A DNA stretch of 32,960 nucleotides from a bacterium. Lineage in GTDB: Bacteria > Elusimicrobiota > Elusimicrobia > UBA1565. The notes under the pieces are model-generated. The model searched no databases. It was given only the letters and a program-made list of their open reading frames with translations, and had not been told where the DNA came from. The stretch covers positions 1 to 32,960 of the forward strand of contig SCTT01000028.1 in the NCBI GenBank assembly GCA_004322435.1, written 5' to 3'. Below are positions 1 to 15,000 of the stretch, piece after piece (the first letter of the stretch is position 1; the number at the start of each line of letters is the position of its first letter). A program made the translations under genes and the position numbers.

Positions 1-3000
1 CGACCTTCTCGGGCGTCAGCGGCACGGTCAACTGGGACTACGACGACCTGGCGGGCGCCTTCCAGGACGGGCGCCAATACCGCATCTATGTTCGACTGAC
101 CGACCGTGCCGGGAACGTCCGTTCCGCGCCGGGTGGGGGGGACTACGACTTCAAATTCGACCTGACGCCGCCCGTCCTCGACGTGCGCTTCCCGTTCGCC
201 CCGCCGACGCCGCCGCCGTACTCCAACGGTCCCAGCGCCGACGCGGACCGCATCGTGGAGCTCGCGTCGGGCACGGTCTCCGACGCTTGGGCCGGGGTGA
301 ACGAAGTCTGGGTGGCGGTCTCTTCGGGCGTCTCAAACGACATGTGGTATGACCATTTGACCGGGGCCTTCGACCACGGGCCTGACGTGTCCATCTTCTG
401 GACCACACGGGCCTATTCGGGAGGCCCGTCTTGGCTCTACAGCCCGTCCACCTGGTCGAAGACCCTCGGTTCCCAGGCCGCGACGTTCCGTGACGGCGTG
501 ACGTACACGGTGTTCGTCAAGGCCCGCGACAAAGCCGGGAACTGGCTCAACGACGTCACCTCCCCCGGCGCGTCCGGCGCAGGGCAGAAGCTCGAGTTCA
601 AATACGACGTGTCCCGTCCGACCGGCGGCGTGACCGTGCCGATCCACGGTTCAAGCACCCGGACCCTGGCCCAGTTCTCCGGGACCTGGGCGGAGCAGGG
701 TCCGAACCCCGGCGGCCTGGCCGCCGTCTATGTGGCGGTCCAACACCTCGACGGCCCTCAGTTCGGCGTCGGCAACTTCTGGAACTGGGGGACCCCCGGC
801 TTCACGCTGCCCGACCCCCTCAACAACCAGAATAGCGGGGCCTGGACCCGTGTCTCCTCTTTGTCCGTGACGCAGCAGTTCAACAGCCTGTCTTGGTCGA
901 CGCCCGTCCCCGTCGCGCTGCTGGAGTCCTCCAACACCTACCGCGTCATGACGTTGGTCATCGACCAGGCGACGAACAAGCAGCTGACGCCCACGGACGC
1001 CGGGGTCGGTTCTTCGTTCCGATTCGACAGCCAGGCGCCGTCGGCGGGCATTACGTTTCCGACGACCAACTCCAGCAAGAACACCGCGGCCTTGTCCGCC
1101 ATCAGCGGCATCGCCGATGACAATGCGTTCGGCAACTCGGGGCTAGAGTTGGTCGAGGTGCTGCTTAAATCAAACCAGCTCAACGGTTACTGGAACGGCG
1201 GCAGCTCGAATTCCTTGGGCGATTGGGATACCACCGCCGGCACCAAGCACGGGCGCTGGCTGCCGGCCATCGGCCTGGCGAGTTGGAGCAAGGCCTTCCC
1301 GTCGATGGCCTTCCTGGATTCGACTGAGTTCACGTTGTGGGTCAGGGCGAGGGACCTTGCCGGAAACGTCTCGCCGACGCCCTCCGACGCCCAACTGGAC
1401 GCCGGCGAGAACTCCGATTCGACGCCGGCCATCAAGTTCATCTACGACAACACCAAGCCGGTCTCTCGCGTCTACTTCCCGGCCCAGTTCGCCAACAGCG
1501 CGACGCTGGCGGCCATCTCGGGCACTTCGGCCGACCCGGGCCTCTCCCCGGCCGGTGTGACGGGTATGGAGTTCAAGCTTAAGCGTTCCGACGGCGAATG
1601 GTGGACGCAGCTCAACTCTTGGAGCAGCGACCAGGTCGAGCCGGCGTTTGCGAACGTGACGAGCCTTCCTCCCTACCCGACTTGGTCCAAGTCCGACGGC
1701 ATCACCTACCTCAACGGCTACCGCTACGACGCGACCGGCCGCGCGACGGACGCCGCCGGCAACGTCGAGACGGCGCTCACGACGCACACCTTCATCGTGG
1801 ACCTGACGACGCCGGTCGCGCGCATTTCGGCGCCGGCGCACAACGGCTCGGTCAACGCCTCGCTGACCCAGATCCAAGGCACGGCCGACGACCGCAAGTG
1901 CTTCCTGCCGGCCGAGTCGGAGGCGGGTTGTCCCGGCGCGGCTGCGTCGAACTTCCAGTCCGGCCTCTCGAGCGCCTCGGTGGAGGTGGCCATCCAGGAG
2001 TCGAGCGGCGCCTACTGGGTGGGCGGCGGCTCGACCTTCACGGCCTCGGTGCCGGTCTGGTCCACCGCGAGCTTCGTCGGCGACTCCTCGGGCGCCTGGA
2101 CCTGGGCCTTCTCGGCGGCGAACCTCGTCTCGCCGCGCCAATACAAGGTCTCGACCCGCGTGCGCTACGACCGCTCCGGCAACTACCAGACGGTCTACGC
2201 GACCAACGCCTTCATCTACGACACCACGAAGCCGGACTCGCTGGCCACCGCGCCCGCCGGCTCCCAGGGCGCCGTCAACACCATCACCGGCACGGCCAAG
2301 GACGTGTTCCCCGGCTCCCTCGACCTGGTCCTCTTGAGCATCAAGGAAGAGTTCTGCGGCGGCAGCCCCTGCCACATCGACAACTATTGGAACGGCGTCG
2401 GGGCCGGGTGGAAGCCCGGCGAGGTCTTCCTCGCCTCGGGGACCATCACGGGCGAGGTGGCCGGCATCGACGGCAACGAGAACGGGACCTGCGACGCGGG
2501 CGAGACCTGCGCCTGGAGCTTCGACGCGACGGGCGTCGCCTGGGACAACAAGTCCACGTTCACCGTGGTGGCCCGGGCCCGGGACCAGGGGAGCAACGTC
2601 AAGGACATGCCGGGGTCGCGGGAGCTCACCTTTTACCTCGAGACGCCCGCCCCGGTGGCCAACGTCGCCCAGCCGCCGCTCGTGGCCGGCGTCCCGCATT
2701 ACCAGTCCGGCAACGCGAACGTCACCACGGTCATCGGCACCGGCGCCAACCTGCGCGTCACCGACGGTGTGCGCGTCTCGCTGCAACGTCTGGCGACTCC
2801 CACCAGCTATTGGTTCGACCCCTCCGCGGCCTGGACCAACGACGCCTCGACCTACACCTCGGTCAACCCGGCGGCCGGGGCTCCCCAGAACTGGTCGCGC
2901 TCGTTGACGGCGGGCGTCTACGCGCAGACGAACTCCTCCTACACCCTGTCGGTCATCGGCATCAACAGCGCCAACCAGCTCTCGGTCCCTTCCGTGGACC

Positions 3001-6000
3001 GCACGTTCATCATCGACGACGTCAAGCCCGTCGGCGAATTCATCAGCCCGCCGGCCGCGGCGTGCCCCGGCGAGCCCGGGGCGAACGCCTGCTTGAGCGC
3101 CCTGCCCGCCATCATCGGCACTGCGGTCGACCCCGGGAACCCCGCGGGGCTCTCGGCGAGCATCACCAACGTTTGGATTCGTCTCAAGGACAATCAGGAC
3201 GTGGTCAATCCATTCTGGGATGGGTTGACCTTCCAGGGGGTAGCGGCCGACCTGATGACTTCGGCGACTTCCAACGCGGTCGTTGACTGGAGTTCGGCTA
3301 CCCTTGCCCAGCCGGCGTTGCGGGACGGCATCGACTACACGCTCTTCATGTTCGGCAAGGACAAGGCCGGCAACCAGGAGAGCAACCCGTCCTTGATGAA
3401 GCAGTTCACGTTCGTATGGGACACCACGCCGCCGGCCCCCTGGTTCATCCAGCCCTCGTCGGGCGAGGTCTACATGAACCTCGACACCATCACCGGGACC
3501 GCGACGGACCCGGGGGGCGCCTCCGGGCCGAAGAAGTCGGGCGTCACCTCGGTCAAGGTCCGGGTGCGCCGCCCCTCCGACAACTCCTGCTTCGACGGCG
3601 CGGCCTTCGGCAGCTGCTCGGGCTCAAGCGACCTGTCGGTGACCGGCACTGACCCCTGGCAGTACACCAACGGTTCGCTGACCGGCCAGCTGATCAACGC
3701 GTCGACCTATGTCCTGACCCTGACCGCGTCCGACGCTGCGGGCAATCCTTCGGGCTCGCCGGTGTCGGTCATCTCGAGCCGCGCGGTCCACATCGACAAG
3801 AACCCGCCCACGGCCGGGTTCACGAAGCCCGTCCACCTGAGCGCCTACCAGCCCTCGGTCCTCTCGGGCGGCAGCGGCCTGACCGGCACCGCGACGGACG
3901 CCGAGGCCTTCCTTTATAAGGGCGACCCTATCCTCGACACCGGCGTCCATACCCTCATCTGGTACATGCAGGGCGCCACGAGCTTCTACTTCAACTCGGC
4001 GGCTTGCGCCCCGTCGAACTTCTGCGCGACGACCACGGCCGAGGCCAGCTGGGCGACGGCCACCTGGACCGGCTCCTGGGAGGTGTTCTTCAACCAGGCG
4101 AACTGGGTCTCGGACAAGCCCTACCGCGCGATGATCAGGGCCCGCGACCGCGCGCGGGTGTCCACCGGGACGGTGGTCGGCAACCTGTCGGCGCCCGGCG
4201 TCGTCGGGCGCGACTTCGTGGACTTCACGGTGGACGGCACCCCGCCGGTGGTTTCCGTGGTCTCCCACCAGGACGGGGCCTTCATCCAGAACCTGAACGC
4301 GGTCTCGGGCACGGCGAACTCCGACCTCGCCGGGGCGGCCAGCTACTATCTGCGCATCACGACGAAGGTCGCCGGCGCCCCCGAGGCCTACTGGAACGGC
4401 TCGGTGTGGACGCTCAACCCGACGAACCTCCCCGTGGACGTGACCGGCTCCACCGGCACGGTCTCCTGGGCCTATCCCGGGAACATCCTGGGCCAGACGG
4501 CGCCGACCATCATCGAAGCCGACGGCACGCAGTACGGGGTCTCCTTCCAGGCCAAGGACTTCGCCGGCCAGCTCTCGGCGGCCGCGACGAACTACGTCAT
4601 CCTCGACCGCATCGGCCCGACGCTCTCCCTCTCGACGCCGATGGCCGCCCCGGACCAGTACTACGGCCCCGCGCGCACGATGCCCCAGCTCAAAGGCAAC
4701 GCGTCGGACACCCCGGCCGGCGTCCGTCAGGTGCTCGTCCAGATCCAGAACCTCGACGACGTCAGCTTTTGGCACGTGGGCACCGGCCTGTGGGTCGTCG
4801 CGTCCTCGAGCTACGCGGTGGCGTCCGCCACCGCCCCGTGGACCTTCACGGGCCCGAACTTCGTCCCCAACAAGCGCTACCGCGCCTCGGTCCTCGGCGT
4901 CGACACGGCCGGGAACACCACGGCGGTGCCGTTCGACCGCGACTTCCTCTACGACGCCAACAAGCCCTCCTCGACCATCCTCTCGCCGAGCGTCTCTCCT
5001 CAGCCGCGGAACCAGCCGACCGTCATCTCGGGCACGGCGCTGGACGTCGTCAACCTCGGCGGCGAGACGGCCGGCCTCCTCGACCGCGTGGAGATCGCCG
5101 TCCAGGAGACCGTCTCCGGCAACTACTGGAAGGGGACGGTGGGTCAGGGCGGCTTCCAGTCCGGCCAGACCTACCGCCTCACGGCCTCGACCCCCGGCTC
5201 GCCGGCGGCCTGGAGTTATCCCGCCTTCGGCGACACCATCCCGCCGTGGGTCGACGGCGTGAACTACACGCTCCGCGTGCGGGCGGTGGACCGCTCGCAG
5301 AACTCGGAGCTGGTGGACCAGACCTTCGCGTTCACCTACGACCAGACGGCGCCGACGACGACGGTCACCGGGCCCACCCCCGGGGACTTCGTGCTGAGCC
5401 CGTCGACCTTGACCGGCTCCTTCACGGACGCCTCCGGCATGAGCCGCATCCAGGTGGCTCTGCGCCAGCAGAACGGCAGCTTCTGGGACGGCTCGGCCTT
5501 CGCGAGCACCGAGACCTGGTTCAACGCCCAGATCTGGACCTCCACCTGGAGCTTCTACGACCCCGACTTCGCTGCGGCCTACGCGGCGCTCCCCAATCCC
5601 ATCCGCTACTCTGTGTGGGTGGCCGGCACCGACGCCGCCGGCAACCTCAACCGCTCGACGACGACCGTGTGGTCGCCCCCGGGCGAGGACGGGAACTTCA
5701 CCATCGACCACTTCGCGCCGGTCTCCCGCTCGACCTACCCGTCTTTGGCCTACCAGACCGGCGCCGTGACGCCCATCTCGGGCACCGCGGCCGACGAGGC
5801 CAACGGCGCCGGCATGCTGGGGGCCATCGCCGTCAACCTCAAGGTGCTCCAGCTCAACTCCGCCGGCACCACCGGCTACCACAACGGCCTGGGGAGCTTC
5901 GTCGTGGGGACGGACCCCGGCTTCAACCTGCCGGTCCAGTACTTCGTCAACGGCTTCCCGGGAGGCAGCGTCGGCGCCTGGGGCTCGGACTCCACGGTCC

Positions 6001-9000
6001 TGCCGGAGGCCGACTTCACCGAGGGCTACCTCTACAAGGTGGCGGTGCAGGCGCGCGACTTGGCGAACCCGGTCAACCGCGAGGTGTCGGTGACCACCAT
6101 CTCGTTCGTGCTCGACCGCTCGACGCCGACCACCGCGTTCTTGGCCCCCGCCGCGGTCGTCTATGTCAGCACGAACGGCCTGACCACGTCCTCGGGCGTC
6201 TGGAACGACCAGTTCGGCATCGGGGGGCTCGTCGTGTCGAGCGTCGCCGCGGTCGAGCTCCAGCTCGAGGACATCTCGGGGGCGCCCCACACGCTGCCGG
6301 CCCAGGTCTACTGGACCGGGCACACCGCCTCCTGGCAGGCGGGCAGCACGGCCACGACCGCGGGGCTCTTCGCGAGCACCTGGTCGCTGAGCTCCCTGCC
6401 CACGGACTGGACGCACGCCAACAGCTGCGCCGGGACTTGCGCCGACGGCCGGCGCTACAAGCTGCGCGTCCGCGCCCGGGACCGGGCGGGCAACCAGGGG
6501 CTGTTCCCGACGTCGGCCCAGACCGCGGAGGCGCTCGTCATCGTGGACGTGGCCACCCCGCGCTCCGCCATCACGTTCCCGTCGGTGGCCGACCTCGGCG
6601 TCTCGACGAGCCTCGCCAACATCGTCGGCACGGCGGCCGACCTGGCCATCAACGGCTCTTCCTCGGGCGTGCGCGGGATGGAGGTCTCCATCCTCGCCAA
6701 CGGCAACGCCCTGGGCGGCGGCTCCGGGTGCTTGTCCAACAACTATTGGGCGGAATCGGGCCACATCTTCGTCAACACGGCGGGCGTCCCCATCTGGAAC
6801 CCGGCGAACTGGAACCCGACGACCGGCGAATGGAGCTTCACCTCCGCATTCATCGACCCCGCCCTGCTCGTCAACTGCGACTACGTCGTGATGTCGCGCG
6901 CGACGGACAAGGCCGGGTCGGCCCAGGACGCCCTCCAAGCTTCGGGGCAGCCCGCGCGCCGGGCCTGGGTCTTCCAACCGCCGCCGGCCACCACGGCCAT
7001 CACCGTCCCGGCGCCGGCGCACTACAAGGACCTCTCCGCCTTCAGCGGCGCGGCCAACCCGGACACCTACGCCTTGGAGCTCCAGATCGACCGCGCCGAC
7101 ACCGCCCAGTGCTGGAACGGCGCCGGCGGCTGGATCGGCTGCGGCGGCGGGTCCGCGATCCGCAACGCGACGCTCAACTCCGGGAACTGGGCCTATCCGG
7201 GCGCCGGCGCCGACATCCTGCCGCCGCTCTTGAACAACACGACGTTCACGCTGAGCATCCGCGGCAAGAACATCGCGGGCATCCCCGAGGTGCCCTCCGG
7301 CTTCGCCCATTCGGCCAGCTACAAGATCGACCGGACATCGCCGACGAGCACGCTGACCTTCCCCGCGGCCGGCTTCGTCAACGTGTACCCGACGCTGGCC
7401 GGCGGCGTCACCGACCCGCTCAACGGCGGCGTGCAGGCCGGCATCCGCTTCATCGACGTGCGCATCCGGCGCTCAAACGGCGACTCCTGGGACCAGACCT
7501 TGGGCAAGTGGGTGTCGAACCCCCAGTTCAACTCCGCGACGTACAACCAGCCCGGCAATTCCTGGTCCTTCTCCGCCGTCCCGGCGAGCGTGACCTGGAC
7601 CACCAACGAGACCTACCAGGTCTTCGCGCGCGGCGAGGACCTGACCTTGGGCGGCGTGAACGGGAACATCGAGGACGTGTCGACCCCCAAGAACACCTTC
7701 ATCTTCGACACCGCCATCCCGACCGCCACCATCACGTCGCTGGTGCGCGGCAGCACCTACTCGGCGGTGACCGTATCGGGCACCGTCTCGGACAGCTCCC
7801 CGGGCCTGCTCAGCATGGTCGAACTGACCCTCAAGGACCACGGGACGCCCTCGAGCCCGTTCGTGCAGTACTGGAACGGCACCGCCTGGACCAGCTTCAT
7901 CACGACCCGGGCCTCCATCAGCGGCACGGACTGGGTCTATGGGAGCACGCCGCCCTTCCAAGACCAGCACTTCTACTCCCTCTGGGCCACGGCGCACGAC
8001 CAGGCGGGCAACATCCAATCCCAGACCGAATACGTCCTCAACGGGTCTTCGTTCTCGTTCTACGCGGACGTCTCCACGCCCGTCGTGACGTTCACGAACC
8101 CGTCGGCCTCGAACATCTTCGTCAAGAGCATGGGCATCGTCACCGGCAACGTGACGGACCCGGCCGCGGGCTATAACGCGGGCGTCCACGACGTCGGCAA
8201 CGTCAGAGTGCAGGTGAAATACCTGCTCGGCACGACGACCTTCTACTACGACAACGGCGGCAACTTCTTCTCGGCCTGCCCGACCTGCAACGAGACCGAC
8301 TCCTGGTTCAACCCGCGCGCGGGCAACTTCACCGCGCTCAGCCCGTCGCAGGGCAACTGGGTCTACGACAACGGCAACATCGCGACGACCTGGGTCCCGG
8401 ACCGGACCTATACCATCTCCGCGCGCGGCGTCGACGACGCCTCGCCGACGCCCAACGAGGCCCCGCTCGACCCGCTGCGCCGGACGAACGTCGTCTATGA
8501 CATCACGGCCCCGGCGGCCGCCGTGACGGGCCCCTCGGACCAGGCGCCGCGCAAGACGGTGGTCCTGGCTTCCGGCACCGTCACCGACAACTACGCCGGC
8601 GTACAGAGCGTCCGGGTCGTCTTGAGCTACCTGGACTCCGGAACCACCTACTATTGGAACACGGGGGTCGTGCCCTCGAGCTTCACGACCGCTTACGCCG
8701 ACCAGGCGGCCGTCGTGGCGGTCCCGGGCGCGCTGGCGACGACCTGGAGCTTCGACACCTCGCTGATCGCCCAACTCAACGACGGCACCGTCGGGGGCCG
8801 CGAGTTCCGCGTGTTCCCGTACGCGCAGGACCGCTCGGGGAACGCCTACGTCGGCGCCTCCACGTCGACGTTCTACATCGACAACACGAAGCCCACCGCC
8901 GCGGTCACGAAGCCCCCGCTCGGGGCCCTGACCCACAGCCTCAACAAGTACTACAGCCCCGCGTTGACGGGCGCCGAATCCTGGGGGAACCCGGTGGACC

Positions 9001-12000
9001 CCATCCGCGGGACGGGCTCCGACGCCGCCTATCCGGCGGGCTACGCGGTCGCGCGGCCGGCCTCCGTCGAGGTCCGGGTCAAGCGCTCCTTCGACGACAA
9101 TTACTGGACGGGGTCGGGCTGGACCGCGGCGGCCAACACCTGGCTGACGATGGAGGGGACGACCACCTGGACCTGGAACACCCCGCCGGCCGTCTCCACG
9201 CCGACGGCTTGGAACGACAACCAGAAGATGACCGTCGACGTGCGCGCGACCGACCTGGTGGGGAACGTCTCGAACACGACCTTCGAGGAGTTCAACTGGG
9301 ACTCGGCGCCGCCCGTCACCACCATCACCGCGCCGTCGGGCGCCTACATGGCGTCGGTTCCCACGGTGGCGGGCTACGCCGACGACCCGTTGGACGTCTC
9401 CGAGACCGGCCAGGGGGGGCTCGACTCCTCCGTCCGGGCCGTGCAGGTCGGCACGCGCAACAACAGCCTCTCGCCGGGCCGTTGGTGGGACGGCTCCGCA
9501 TTCACCCTGCTCGACACGGCCCATGCCGCCGGCGCGGGGTGGTTCACCGCGACCGTCGGGGTCGAGAACTCGACGGCGGACTGGACGCACGCGACGACGA
9601 CGGTCTCCTTCGTGACGGGCAACGAGTTCTCCATCAACGCGCGGGCCATCGACTACGCCGACAACGTCTCGGCCCCGGTGGCGACGTTCACGTTCGTGTT
9701 CGACAATCAGAAGCCGAACGCCCTCGTGACGGTCCCCTTGGTGGGCCCGGGCCTCGTCATCAGCTCGCTGGGGACCATCCAGGGCACCGCGGCCGACGGC
9801 GTGCTGCTCCAGCGCGTCGAGGTCCGCATCAAGCGCAACGACGCGGTGGACCTCTACTGGGATCCGGGCAACTACAACGCCAACGACCTGCTCAAGTTCA
9901 TCCGGGGCGAGGCCGACAGCGGGGCCTGGTTCCCGGCGCTCGGGACCATGCTGTGGTCCACCGGGACGCTGCCGTCGAACTTCTTTAAGAACTCCCAGAA
10001 CTACTCCATCCACGCGCGCGCCATCGACCGGGCCGGCAACGTCTCGAGCATCAGCGCCGCGACGTTCACGTTCACGACCGACCTGCCGACGAGCTATGTG
10101 ACGGTGCCGAGCACGCGCGCGCTCTCGGTCTGGCCCAACATCGCCGGCACCGCGGTGGACTTGAACGCCGCCGTCAGCACCGTCAGCGTCGCCGTCAAGC
10201 GCCTCACCGACTCCTCGTGGTACAACGACGCGGGCTTCGTCCTGCCGGGCACGTCCGACCCGCTGTGGCGCCAGGTGACGGTCTCGGGGATCAACTGCAG
10301 CGCCGGTCCCAGCATCCCCTGCAACTTCAGCTACACGCTGCTGCCCTCGAACGTCCTGACACCGGGCCTCCAGTACCAGGTGATGAGCATCTCCTCGAAC
10401 ACCGCCAACAAGGTCGAGGCCTTCGGCGGCGGCAACCAGGGGACGGGGCGCGACTACACGTTCGTCTGGGACACCCAGCCGCCCGTCTCGAAGCTGACGT
10501 TCCCCGTCAGCGGCGCCACCTACGCCTCCTTGGCGGCGATCCAGGGCACGGTCAACGACCAGGACCCGGGCGCCGGCCTGCACGACCCGCTGACCTTGGC
10601 CACCTATAAGTCGAGCATGACGGTCTCCATCCAGGAGATCGGGCCTCTGGCGGGGGCGTTCTGGAACGGGGGCAGCACGTTCACGAAGAGCACCGAGGAC
10701 TTCTATCCCGTGGACTCGTTGACCCACCTCGGGAGCAACCAGTACTCCTGGTCGCTCAACAGCGGCCAGGGCCTGCCCACCCTGGCCAACGGCCGCACGT
10801 ACCGCATCCGGGTGCGCGGTACCGACGCCGCGCTGCCCGTCGCCAACCAGGAGACCCTCCTCGACCAGCGCGACTTCAACTACGAGTCCTCCGAGGCCAC
10901 CGTGACCATCACGGTGCCCGTCGACCTCGACGCCCGCAACGCCCTGAGCGTCATCTCCGGCACCGCGGCGGACCTCTTCGGCGTGAAATCCGCGTCCATC
11001 AGCCTCCGCATCAGCACCGGCAACTTCTGGAACGGCTCGCAGTACCTGTCGGGGACCCCCGTCTGGTTCACGGCCGCCTTGACGGACTCGGGCGACGGCA
11101 AGAACTTCACCTGGAGCTATTCGTCGACCACCTTCAACTTCGGCGACGATGTGAACTACACGATCGGCGTCCGGGCCGAGACCCGCGCCGGAGTGCAGCG
11201 CGCGGGGCAGCCCGTCGTCTTCACCTTCGACACGACGGAGCCGGCGGCCGGCGTGACCGCCCCGACTCGGCAGTCCTCCCCGGCCAACGCGAACGCCGTC
11301 GGCTTCTATCTGAACCAGCTGGCCTCCATCGGCGGCACGGCCACCGACCAGGTGACGGCCAAGGTGGTGCCCTCGAACGTCAACGACGTCCAGGTCAAGA
11401 TCCAGTCCCTGAGCGGCTCCGACGCCGGCAAGTTCTGGGACGGCGGCGGCTTCAACGACACGATCACCGTCTGGCTGCCGACCGACCTGAGCGGGGCTCC
11501 GCCCAACGCCTTCTCGAAGACCACCCAGCTGCCCCCGGCCGCCAAGATGTCCACCGGCAGCGTGTACGCGATCGAGGCGCGCGCCATCGACCGCGCGACG
11601 AACCAGCAGGGGACCCTCCTGGTCCGCAGCACGTTCACGTTCGACCCGCAGTCCCCGGTCGTGGCGGTGACGCTCCCGCTCGACGACGTGACGCTCGCCT
11701 CCGAGCCCTTCAAGCGCTGCTCGCCGCTCAATTACTGCGCGGGGCTGACGCAGCTCGCCGGCACGGCCAACGACAACTTCAACGTCAACCGCGTCGAGTA
11801 CCGCATCCGCAACCAGCCGGACCCGGCCAGCTACTGGAACCCGGCCAACAACCAGTTCGAGGTCAACGAGAACCTGTGGATCACGGCCCAGGGCAGCGCC
11901 AGCGTCGCGGGCGCCTTCGGCTGGTCGGTGTCCACCGTCCCCGCCTTCTCCGCGCTGTCAAACCAGCGCTACTCGATCAACGCCCGGGCCTTCGACGCCG

Positions 12001-15000
12001 CCGGGAACGTCCTGGTCTACTCGACGTCCACCTTCGTCTATGACAACACCAAGCCCATCTCGGTGGCGACCAGCGTCGTCCACGGGTCGACGATCGCGAC
12101 CTTGGGCACGGTGTACGGGACGGCCACCGACGGAGCCTTTCCCATCCTGGGCGGGGTCATCGCCTCCGAGGTCAACCAGGTCCTCTTCCGCATCCGGCGC
12201 GTCTCCGACGAAAAGTGCTGGGACTTCATCGGGTCCTTCGGCGACACGGCCTGCCTCTACACGGCCCCGGCGAGCCTGGTGGGCGCCGCGCCGAACTACC
12301 AGTGGATCATGGCGTCCGGCAACGGCCTGCCGCCGGACGGCCAGCTCCAGACCGGTTCCTCCTACTACATCAACACGCGCGCTTACGACAAGGCCGCCAA
12401 CTTCGAGACGGCCGTGTCGACCCTCCAGTTCACCTTCGACGCGACGCCGCCCGTGACCTACCTGTCGACGCCGTTCGCCAACGGCTTCTACCGCCCCGCG
12501 GACCTGGGCGTGATCGGGGGCACCGCGGTGGACCTGCCGGCCGGCCTGTCGGGGGTGTCCTACAACATGTACGACGCCACGACCGGGCAGTGGTTCGACG
12601 CGGTCGCCTCGACCTTCTCGTTGACGGCCGAGCCGCCGCCCTGGCCGGCGACGCTGGCGGGCGGCGCCTGGCAGAAGTCCATCGGCACCCCGCAGACGAC
12701 GTTCGCCAACGGCCATACCTACCAGTTCCGCAAGCTCGGCCTCGACGCCGTCAACAACGCCGAGCCGACGAACTCGGCGATGTCGTCGTGGCTGGTGGAT
12801 TCGAGCACCCCGACCACGACCATCCTGACGAACACGGGCAAGGGCGACGGCGAGACCGAAGACGACCTCGTCCACATCATCGGCAAGGCCTTCGACGTCA
12901 CCCCGACCGGCCTGCCCGGGCAGGCCCTCAACCGCTCCTCGGTCGCGCTGCCCTCGGACGTCCTGTTCACCATCCGCCAGACGGACTCCTTCTCGAACAC
13001 CGTCGAGACCGGGGGGGACAAGTACTGGAACGGCACGGCCTTCGTCGACATCGTCAGCGCGCCGGACGTGATCTGCACCGCGGCGACCGCCGGCGCGTGC
13101 CGCTGGGTCGCGGCCTCGAACTACGACACGACGACGTTCGACTGGGACTACACGGGCCTGGGGGCCGGGGCCGGGGCGACCAAGTGGCCGCGCGGCAAGG
13201 TCTACTTCGTGCGCACCCGCGCCCGCGACCGCGCCGGGAACCTGACGCTCCCCTCCGACGTCGGCATCCCGGTGTACAAGTTCAAGGTCGCCGCGCCGGC
13301 CCAGAGCTTCCGGGTCGAGATCTTCGGCGCGCCGCCGCCGTACGTCGCGGGCGATCCGTTCACGGTCCGCGTGACCGCCTTAGACGACTTGAGCAACCTC
13401 GCCGCCGACTATGCCGACTGGGTGACGTTCCAGTCGCTCGACGCGGGCGCCCCCGAATCCAACGACGGCGTGACCTTCCCGGCCGACTACAAGTTCACGG
13501 CCGCCGACAACGGCGTGCACGACTTCACGGTGCGCCTGCGCATGTCCGGGACGCGCTCGCTGCGCGTCTTCCAGAGCAACCCGCTCAACGCCTCCATCGC
13601 CGGCTCGACCGGCTCGATCACCGTCAACCCCGGCGCGGCGGACCGCATCCTGCTGACGGTGCCCAGCCAGCTGCAGGCGCCCGGCACGACCTCCGGCCGT
13701 AGCGGCGCCGTCGCGATCAGCACGGCCGGGCAGACGTTCTTCGTGACCCTGCGCGTCACCGACCAGTTCTTCAACACGGTGCCGTCGAGCTCGCCCGTCG
13801 GCGTGACCATCTCCCACACCGACCCGCGCGGCGACGCCATCGTGCCGGGCGCGTGGTCGGCGGGCGTGATGACGGCCCCCGTCCTGCTGCGCTCGAAGAA
13901 GGGCGCGCTGTGGACCGTCCCCGGGCCGACGACGGAGACCACGCTGGCCGCGGAAGGGGCCGGGACGCCGGGCTCGCATAACTCGCAGGTCGTCCGCGTC
14001 CAGGCCAACGCGGCCTCGGCGACGAAGAACCTGCTGGTGCGGCTGCCCGGCGAGACGGTGGACTCGGGCTACGCCACCGGCAAGACGGGCGTCCCTCTCG
14101 AGCAGGAGGCGGGCTCCACCTTCACGGCGACGGTCTACGCCGCCGACCAGTTCTTCAACCCGTACGAGCCCTCCCAGTTCCAGCAGCCCAACGTCTGGCT
14201 GGAGGCCAACACGGCCTACGCCCAGACCGGGACGACGGTGACCCTGGCCCTGGGCGCCACCACGTACCCCGTCTGGCTGCCCGTCGCTTCCACCACGACC
14301 ATCCTCACCGCCAAGCCCGGCACGGCCCCGTTCGTCGAGAGCTCGACGCGCGTCGCGGTCAGCCCGGCGCGTCAGGACCTCGGGGTGTGGCGCCTGCAGC
14401 TGCTCGTGCCGCCGATGGTCCAGGAGCCCGGCTCCGTGACCGGCGTCAAGAACGCGGCGGGGACGCTGGGAGTCGGCGCGACGGTGACGGTGCGCATCAG
14501 CCTGGTCGACCGCTTCTTCAACACGGTCTTCGGGACGACGACCTGGATCGGCTCGCTGAGCCTGCCGAACGTGCGCCTGGACTTCTCGGACGCCAACATG
14601 GCGACGCGGGGGCTGGTGCCGCCCAGCCTCTCGCTCATCGACGGCACGCGCGCGATGTCGTTTATCCCAGCCACGCGCACCGGCGGCGCCCTGCCGCTGC
14701 AGACCATCAGCGCGGTGGACAACGCCGCCGTCTACAGCTCCTATACGGTCTACGGGGTCGCGGTCAATCCGGGCGCCGCGACGCGGCTGCAGCTGCTCCT
14801 GCCCGGCGAGACGGCGGCCGAGGGTTCACCGGTCGGCAAGACGGGCTCGCCGCAGCTGTTCCGCGCGGGGTTCGGCGTGCTGGCGACGCTGAGGGCCACC
14901 GACGACTATTGGAACCTTACGGGCGACGGACGCACGGTCGCCTTGACGGTCTCGGACGTCTACGCCTCCACGCAGCCGGCCATCCCGTTGGTCGGCGGCC

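Noticed and set aside
183-185. GTG as the start of the giant gene
   Set aside because: The frame is open to the left edge and encodes a conserved module end (YRIYVRLTDRAGNVR) and linker (FKFDLTPP) immediately before it. The start lies outside the window.
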